Under the pieces are notes generated by a model. It was not told the DNA's origin, ran no database searches, and saw only the letters and a program-made list of their open reading frames with translations. This document shows positions 4,894-5,796 of a stretch of 5,796 nucleotides of DNA, piece by piece. The translations under genes were made by a program, and so were the position numbers. The stretch comes from Mycobacterium sp. (GTDB lineage: Bacteria > Actinomycetota > Actinomycetes > Mycobacteriales > Mycobacteriaceae). The stretch is taken from the NCBI GenBank assembly GCA_025965815.1, contig JAOPWF010000763.1, positions 1 to 5,796 of the forward strand. Reading direction: 5' to 3'. How positions within the stretch are numbered: position 1 is the stretch's first letter; every line of letters begins with the position of its first letter.

Positions 4894-4913
4894 GGGGTTG
4901 ACAACGCCACCCC
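4894..4913 (+). promoter_or_regulatory. conserved leader hairpin (block e), copy 4
   Basis: GGGGTTGACAACGCCACCCC: six of seven stem pairs are kept. It ends 64 nt before ATG 4978. The single change breaks a pair with no compensating change, so conservation may concern sequence as much as structure. Confidence 0.5.
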
Positions 4914-4977
4914 GCCGGTCCCCAAGGGGGCACGCCAACTGGCGCACTCATCACCTTCCCGAACGGAGAACAACACC

Positions 4978-5796
4978 ATGAGCAAGTCCTTCATCAACCT
5001 CAGCACCGAGCAGGCCCTCATCAGCGCGATCCCCGCGCTGCTGCGCTTCGTCGTGACCAACAGCGTCGTCGCGATCATGTTCAGCCCGAGCGACGAACCC
5101 CGCAGTGAGCCGCGCTGCGCAATCCGGTTCGACGTCACCGTCAGCCGCGAACAGGCCCAGGGCTTCGCGCTCACCTGCCACCTCACCGCCGAGGACAACT
5201 CCGGGGCGATCCTCGTCGCGGTCTGCGATCCCGAGCACGACGAGCACGCCCTGGACATCCTCGAGGACACCCGCACCGCACTACACAACCAGGGCATCCA
5301 GGTCCTGCAGATGCTGACCACCCACAGCCTCACCACCGCCGGGCGCTGGATCAACCCCGACACCGGTGAAGACGGACCCACCATCCCCTACACCGACGCG
5401 GCCATCACCGCCGAGGTCGTCCTCGAGGGAGCACCCATCGAGCGATCCCGCGACGCCATCGAGGCCGAGTTCACCCTCACCGACGCCGCACCCTACATCG
5501 CGGTCGAGGGCGATTTCGACGACCTCGTCCACCACACCGTCGCCGAGCTCCGCGCACTGATCACCGGTGCCGGCGACGCACCAGCCGAGGACCTGGCCAC
5601 CCGCGCGGCGATCATCATCGACGACGTGCACCTGCGCGATGCGCTACTGCGCATCGGACTCGGGCACGAGCGAGCCGCCGCGCAGATGTGGACCGCGCTG
5701 GCCGCGCAACTACGCGGACACGCTCGCGCGCACGTCCTCACCGTCGCAGCGTTCAACTACTACCTCGCCGGAGACGCCGTCCGCGCAGGGATGGCC
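4978..5796 (+). CDS. DUF4192 family protein (partial, no stop in window)
   Basis: From ATG 4978, with GGAG at 4965-4968, 273 codons are open to the right edge. The N-terminus (LSTEQALISAIPALLRFVVTNSVVAIMF) matches the DUF4192 opening, in which a short helix and LxxxPxLLxFxPxxSxV precede a strand. Further family marks are the AGRWINPDTGEDG stretch near residues 122-134, then AAITAEVVLEGAPIERSRDAIEA at about 141-163, and the helical C-terminal part with HLRDALLRIG and the start of an Ala-rich repeat (TVAAFNYYLAGDAVRAGMA). DUF4192 proteins are common in actinobacteria and their function is unknown. Family members usually run to some 350-400 aa, so roughly 80-130 residues are probably missing. 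It has its own repeated leader, so it is transcribed or regulated like the other cassette genes. Confidence 0.82.
   Translation, partial: MSKSFINLSTEQALISAIPALLRFVVTNSVVAIMFSPSDEPRSEPRCAIRFDVTVSREQAQGFALTCHLTAEDNSGAILVAVCDPEHDEHALDILEDTRTALHNQGIQVLQMLTTHSLTTAGRWINPDTGEDGPTIPYTDAAITAEVVLEGAPIERSRDAIEAEFTLTDAAPYIAVEGDFDDLVHHTVAELRALITGAGDAPAEDLATRAAIIIDDVHLRDALLRIGLGHERAAAQMWTALAAQLRGHARAHVLTVAAFNYYLAGDAVRAGMA

Larger units (their letters stand above)
4651..4977 (+). repeat. repeated leader module, copy 4
   Basis: Starts GGCGCGCCAGGCGCGACC and includes the 44 bp (4664-4707) identical to copy 1. It continues with block b (CTCACCTTTAAGCCGTCAGC), block c (TGACCGACCGGGACCCGTC), a long hairpin-rich middle sharing CGCTTCC and GCGGCTCC with copy 2, block e (4894-4913), block f (AACTGGCGCACTCATCACC) and the shared 12-nt ribosome binding site. 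It ends at the DUF4192 start. Block d is absent. Confidence 0.72.

Noticed and set aside
4486..4901. Small plus-strand frames in the region between copies 3 and 4
   Set aside because: They overlap repeat blocks, lack ribosome binding sites and give Pro/Thr/Arg-rich sequence.
4898..4903. TTGACA as a -35 promoter box in leader copy 4
   Set aside because: No -10 hexamer occurs 16-18 nt downstream, and the other copies read GTGGACA here.
2335..4977. CRISPR array
   Set aside because: The repeated blocks are too few, of mosaic structure and separated by genes; there is no regular repeat-spacer pattern.
2335..4977. Insertion sequence or transposon ends
   Set aside because: No transposase, target duplications or matched terminal inverted repeats were seen; the repeats are all direct and intergenic.
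4890..5384. Minus-strand frame opposite the DUF4192 gene
   Set aside because: It is the shadow of a gene with clear family features and strong third-position bias on the plus strand.

Overview
The window is GC-rich (strong G/C at third codon positions) and reads as actinobacterial, most likely Mycobacteriales. The clearest pointers are a NrdH-derived redoxin whose C-terminal half is close to mycobacterial NrdH, a DUF4192 protein at the right edge, and a CHC2/TOPRIM-type primase. A primase among many small unknown genes on one strand, with repeated intergenic modules, suggests a plasmid or integrative/conjugative element. No transposase, rRNA, tRNA or CRISPR array was seen. All supported genes are on the + strand.

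Left half (1-2133): a tight, translationally coupled gene string. It holds the 3' end of a coiled-coil gene, a NrdH-like redoxin that has lost its CxxC, a primase with a zinc finger and TOPRIM domain, a Cys-rich 137-aa protein and a 61-aa protein with a strong Shine-Dalgarno. Junctions are ATGA overlaps, a 4-nt gap, a 20-nt overlap and a possible 23-codon linking ORF. This looks like one operon for replication or early establishment.

Right half (2134-5796): small genes or gene pairs separated by long non-coding modules of one repeat family. Copies lie at about 2335-2623, 3571-3903, 4362-4436 and 4651-4977. Three of them end about 60-64 nt before a start codon with a conserved block containing GGGGTGGACA and CCACCC, followed by a GAACGGA-type ribosome binding site. 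Copy 1 leads the pair 2624-2968 (114 aa, unknown) and 3001 onward (Cys-rich zinc-ribbon-like). Copy 2 leads 3904-4284 (126 aa, unknown). Copy 3 has no gene of its own. Copy 4 leads the DUF4192 gene, which leaves the window unfinished.

Two oddities stand out. The zinc-ribbon-like gene has no in-frame stop: its frame runs through an intrinsic terminator and the whole second leader into the next gene. The repeated leaders look like a shared regulatory cassette for dispersed accessory genes. One testable idea is that they act like the hairpin-rich leading-region promoters of conjugative plasmids; that is inference only.
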